7,577 nucleotides of DNA from Pseudomonadota bacterium (GTDB taxonomy: Bacteria > Pseudomonadota > Gammaproteobacteria > SZUA-229). How positions within the stretch are numbered: the first letter of the stretch is position 1; the number at the start of each line of letters is the position of its first letter. The position numbers and the translations under genes were made by a program. The notes beneath the pieces were generated by a model. The model did not search any database. It saw nothing but the letters and a program-made list of their open reading frames with translations, and had not been told where the DNA came from. The DNA lies in NCBI GenBank assembly GCA_015222915.1, contig JADFWE010000234.1, forward strand, positions 1 through 7,577. The letters run 5' to 3'. This document shows positions 6,092 to 7,577 of this stretch, in pieces.

Positions 6092-6133
6092 TGTTATTTC
6101 TACCTGCATCTTTTTTCCTACGTGTTCTTCGCG
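6068..6133. repeat. Long imperfect palindrome, possibly a dispersed repeat element
   Basis: The left arm CGCGAAGGACGC (6068-6079) pairs with 6122-6133 over 12 positions, two of them G-U. After a 5-nt bulge on the right side (6117-6121), the A6 run (6080-6085) faces T6 (6111-6116), and TGC (6086-6088) pairs with GCA (6106-6108), leaving a loop of about 17 nt. The whole 66-nt unit would form a cruciform or RNA hairpin. A CGCGAAGGACGC-type core is reminiscent of short intergenic repeats in many bacterial genomes, but copy number cannot be seen here. It sits between convergent genes and might help end transcription. Confidence 0.5.
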
Positions 6134-6298
6134 ACGAGATGTGTTCAGGTTCTACCGTTACTCAGGGTTAATGCAGTATGCTGTATCAACGGTCATCTCT
6201 GATTGTTCAGACCGGGTCGATCTGCTGCCAGTGTGCTGCAAGCGCCAATACCATATAGATGAGCGTATCGAACTGACAACGGTTCGAACAGGAACTTT

Positions 6299-6922
6299 TT
6301 ATGCAGGCAGTGCGGGTACCTCTGCCCAGGCGCTGATGCTCTCCATGCGTTTTTTCCACCCGCTTATATTTTTAAACGGTGATACGGGTATCCCGGCCGC
6401 ATCTGCGTACACCATCATCGCACCGACAGAAAAATCTGCAAGGGTAAGGTCCTTGCCAAGGATGAAGTCCCGGCCTTCGAGCTGATCTTCGAGTATGGCG
6501 GCGAAGCGATTGAAGTTCTGTTCTGCTTCCTTGAGTACAGCGGGATCGGGTTGACCTATCTTGAACAGTGATTTGAGGACGTTCTCGAACAGGAAGCCAC
6601 CGCATGCTCTATTGAAGTGGCATTCCTCCCAGTTCTGCCAGCGATGGATGTCGGCGCGTACGCGCGGGTCGTCAGGGTAGAGGCTGTTGGCGGGAGCCAG
6701 TGATGCCAGGTACTGGGTGATGGCGTTCGATTCCCACAGCTTCAGGTCACCATCTTCCAGTATCGGCACCATGCCGTTTGGATTCATCGCTTTGAATTCC
6801 GGCTTTTCAAGATCGCCTTTCATCATGTCCAGCTCGATTATATTCGTGTCCAGTCCCAGGTAGTTGATCACAGCGTGTACTTTACGGCAGTTGGGTGAGC
6901 CGTTTACGGTATAAAAATTCAT
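6299..6922 (-). CDS. Glutathione S-transferase family protein
   Basis: A 207-residue cytosolic GST, predicted to conjugate glutathione to electrophiles or reduce oxidised substrates. The N-terminal thioredoxin fold (about 1-75) shows MNFYTVNGSPNCRKVHAV, where Ser9 or Cys12 could be catalytic; the cis-proline motif NPNGMVPIL with P53; and WESNAITQYLA, where E64-S65 bind the gamma-glutamyl group. The helical C-terminal domain (about 85-207) has the folding-core capping box TLADFSVGAMM (160-170). Length is typical. The start is supported by AAGGAGA on the minus strand (complement of 6929-6935), 6 nt before the ATG. It is divergent from an HxlR regulator and shares two palindromes with it, which suggests induction by an electrophile or oxidant. 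The exact GST class and substrate are unknown. Confidence 0.93.
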   Translation of the reverse strand: MNFYTVNGSPNCRKVHAVINYLGLDTNIIELDMMKGDLEKPEFKAMNPNGMVPILEDGDLKLWESNAITQYLASLAPANSLYPDDPRVRADIHRWQNWEECHFNRACGGFLFENVLKSLFKIGQPDPAVLKEAEQNFNRFAAILEDQLEGRDFILGKDLTLADFSVGAMMVYADAAGIPVSPFKNISGWKKRMESISAWAEVPALPA

Positions 6923-6958
6923 CTTCTTTCTCCTTTTGAATATGGTTTTATCTCGGAG

Positions 6959-6979
6959 TAACTTCTATTATGCAAGTTA
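6959..6979. promoter_or_regulatory. Putative HxlR operator, GST-side copy
   Basis: TAACTT (6959-6964) and AAGTTA (6974-6979) form an inverted repeat spanning 21 bp; with the next base on each side the arms are GTAACTT and AAGTTAC. It has the same length and arms as the palindrome at 7001-7021, and the right half TGCAAGTTA is identical. The left half is less perfect, suggesting weaker binding. Regulator binding is inferred from position and symmetry. Confidence 0.7.
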
Positions 6980-6988
6980 CTGTCACTG

Positions 6989-7017
6989 AGAATAATTCAG
7001 TAACTTGCAAAATGCAA
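6989..7017 (-). promoter_or_regulatory. Putative sigma-70 promoter for the GST gene
   Basis: On the minus strand TTGCAT (complement of 7012-7017) and TATTCT (complement of 6989-6994) are 17 bp apart. Transcription would start near 6982. The -35 lies inside the proximal palindrome (7001-7021), and the other palindrome (6959-6979) falls just downstream of the start, so a bound repressor would block both initiation and early elongation. Confidence 0.5.
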
Positions 7018-7021
7018 GTTA
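7001..7021. promoter_or_regulatory. Putative HxlR operator, regulator-side copy
   Basis: TAACTTGCA (7001-7009) and TGCAAGTTA (7013-7021) are perfect 9-bp inverted arms around AAA, the best palindrome in the window. HxlR proteins bind such sites as dimers. Its centre (7011) is 42 bp from the centre of the other copy (6969), about four helical turns, so two dimers would sit on the same face of the DNA. It overlaps the GST -35 and lies just upstream of the -10-like TATACT (7034-7039) of the regulator gene, allowing control of both genes. Confidence 0.8.
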
Positions 7022-7033
7022 TATTCGGGTAAA

Positions 7034-7039
7034 TATACT
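7034..7039 (+). promoter_or_regulatory. Putative -10 box of the HxlR gene
   Basis: TATACT matches the -10 consensus and lies 11 nt before the ATG at 7051, so the transcript would be nearly leaderless. No clear Shine-Dalgarno precedes that ATG or those at 7057 and 7066. No good -35 is visible at the right distance; the spot is occupied by the right arm of the palindrome. TATATT at 7020-7025, with TTCAGT 18 bp upstream, is an alternative. Confidence 0.4.
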
Positions 7040-7050
7040 ATGCTACTGTC

Positions 7051-7437
7051 ATGACCATGAAGACGATGAAACAACGAGTACCGGGGCACGACTGCATGCG
7101 TTCTGCCTGCCCGGTTTCCAGTGTGCTCGATATTATTGGGGATAAGTGGACATTGCTAGTGGTAAGAGACCTGCTTTTTCTCGGTAAGCGTATGTATAGT
7201 GAACTGGCCGATTCAATGGAAAAAATCCCAACCAATATCCTCGCCGACCGATTGAAAAAGCTTGAAGCGGCAAACCTGATCGAGAAAAAACCTTATCAGG
7301 ATAAACCGGTGCGCTACGCCTATACGCTTACCGCGAGAGGGGAGGCGTTACGGCCTGTTCTCATCGAAATGGCAACATGGGGAAACGAGTATATCGCGGG
7401 CACAGTGAAAGCGCCTAAGGAATTTATGGAGCGGTAG
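7051..7437 (+). CDS. HxlR-family winged-helix transcriptional regulator
   Basis: A 128-residue DNA-binding protein of the HxlR (MarR-like) family, acting as a dimer. The diagnostic opening is C20-PVSSVLDIIGDKWTLLVVRDLLFLGKRMYSEL (20-52). The recognition helix region IPTNILADRLKKLEAANLIEKK (59-80) and a basic wing (about 80-91) lead to YTLTARGEALRPVLIEMATWG (91-111). C20 is the family's conserved N-terminal cysteine, which senses disulfide or electrophile stress in members such as YodB and HypR; C15 is a second cysteine close by. The start is uncertain: ATGs at 7051, 7057 and 7066 are all in frame, and none changes the domain. It is divergent from a GST gene, with two palindromes between them, which points to joint control and autoregulation. 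Whether it represses or activates is not shown. Confidence 0.94.
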   Translation: MTMKTMKQRVPGHDCMRSACPVSSVLDIIGDKWTLLVVRDLLFLGKRMYSELADSMEKIPTNILADRLKKLEAANLIEKKPYQDKPVRYAYTLTARGEALRPVLIEMATWGNEYIAGTVKAPKEFMER

Positions 7438-7484
7438 GTTTATGTTTTTTTGTTTAGCTTCCGAGTACGGCTAGAAAGAGACGT

Positions 7485-7512
7485 TGTTCGTGGCTCGTTA
7501 TTCGTCGTTCGT
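7485..7512 (+). repeat. Degenerate tandem heptamer, four copies
   Basis: Four consecutive 7-bp units, TGTTCGT, GGCTCGT, TATTCGT and CGTTCGT, share the pattern NNYTCGT. They lie in the 140-bp non-coding tail after the HxlR gene, which is otherwise AT-rich and without a visible terminator hairpin or ORF. The function is unknown; it may be a fragment of a larger dispersed repeat that continues past the window. Confidence 0.55.
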
Positions 7513-7577
7513 AAAAAATACCAAACAGTAGGGGCTGCATAGCCACTGGTTCATTTCGTGTTTTTAGCTTTTAACGA

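Larger units (their letters stand above)
6009..6298. other. Gene-poor gap after the transporter operon
   Basis: These 290 bp lie between convergent genes (CPXCG on plus, GST on minus). They hold the tiny ORF at 6029-6091 and the long imperfect hairpin at 6068-6133. I see no convincing larger gene on either strand, and no canonical terminator for either flanking gene. A plus-strand frame from 6141 runs into the GST gene antisense and has no ribosome-binding site, so I do not call it. Confidence 0.6.

Noticed and set aside
6268..6290. TCGAAC/GTTCGA repeat resembling a tRNA T-arm
   Set aside because: The GGTTCGA string suggested a tRNA, but no acceptor stem, anticodon arm or CCA is found on either strand. 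As a terminator for GST it lacks a T run on the correct side.
6141..6485. Plus-strand frame overlapping the GST gene
   Set aside because: No ribosome-binding site is present, most of it is antisense to a clear GST C-terminal domain, and there is no recognisable motif.
7038..7235. Minus-strand frame over the HxlR start
   Set aside because: It is antisense to the conserved HxlR core and has no supporting start signal or domain.

Overview
The window looks like chromosomal DNA from a gammaproteobacterium. The best evidence is the first gene, the 3' part of pnp, whose protein closely resembles enterobacterial-type PNPase through the second RNase PH domain, KH and S1 domains. Base composition is moderate, genes are closely packed, and intergenic gaps carry strong intrinsic terminators. 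I cannot name a genus. There is no integrase, insertion sequence, CRISPR array, tRNA or rRNA.

Layout, left to right. (1) 1-915: 3' end of pnp, closed by a UUCG-loop terminator. (2) 1153-1737: a monocistronic SPOR-domain lipoprotein with its own putative promoter and a 15-bp-stem terminator. (3) 1988-5790: a four-gene operon encoding a TPR-protein-associated TRAP transporter (TPAT). Its products are a TatT lipoprotein (T), a periplasmic DctP-like binding protein (P), the small membrane subunit DctQ and the large membrane subunit DctM; the last two genes overlap by 4 nt. A small CPXCG zinc-ribbon gene (5820-6008) follows 29 nt later, probably cotranscribed. (4) 6009-6298: a gene-poor gap with a long imperfect hairpin and one tiny ORF with a strong ribosome-binding site. 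(5) 6299-6922 (minus) and 7051-7437 (plus): a divergent pair, a glutathione S-transferase-like protein and an HxlR-family regulator. Their shared 128-bp region holds two matching 21-bp palindromes centred 42 bp apart. (6) 7438-7577: non-coding tail with a degenerate tandem heptamer.

How the parts fit together. In the TPAT operon, P should capture a ligand in the periplasm, T (a lipid-anchored helical-repeat protein) should dock with P, and QM should import the ligand using an ion gradient. In P, the arginine that normally clamps a substrate carboxylate is replaced by tryptophan (W168), so the cargo may not be a simple organic acid; no neighbouring catabolic gene identifies it. The HxlR/GST pair looks like a self-contained stress or detoxification switch in which the regulator probably controls both promoters.

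The most interesting items are the complete TPAT operon with its unusual binding pocket, an overlapping small ORF at the T-P junction, the phased dual operators, and the hairpin repeat downstream of the CPXCG gene. These are new instances or unexplained details of known families. I do not see proof of an entirely new system.
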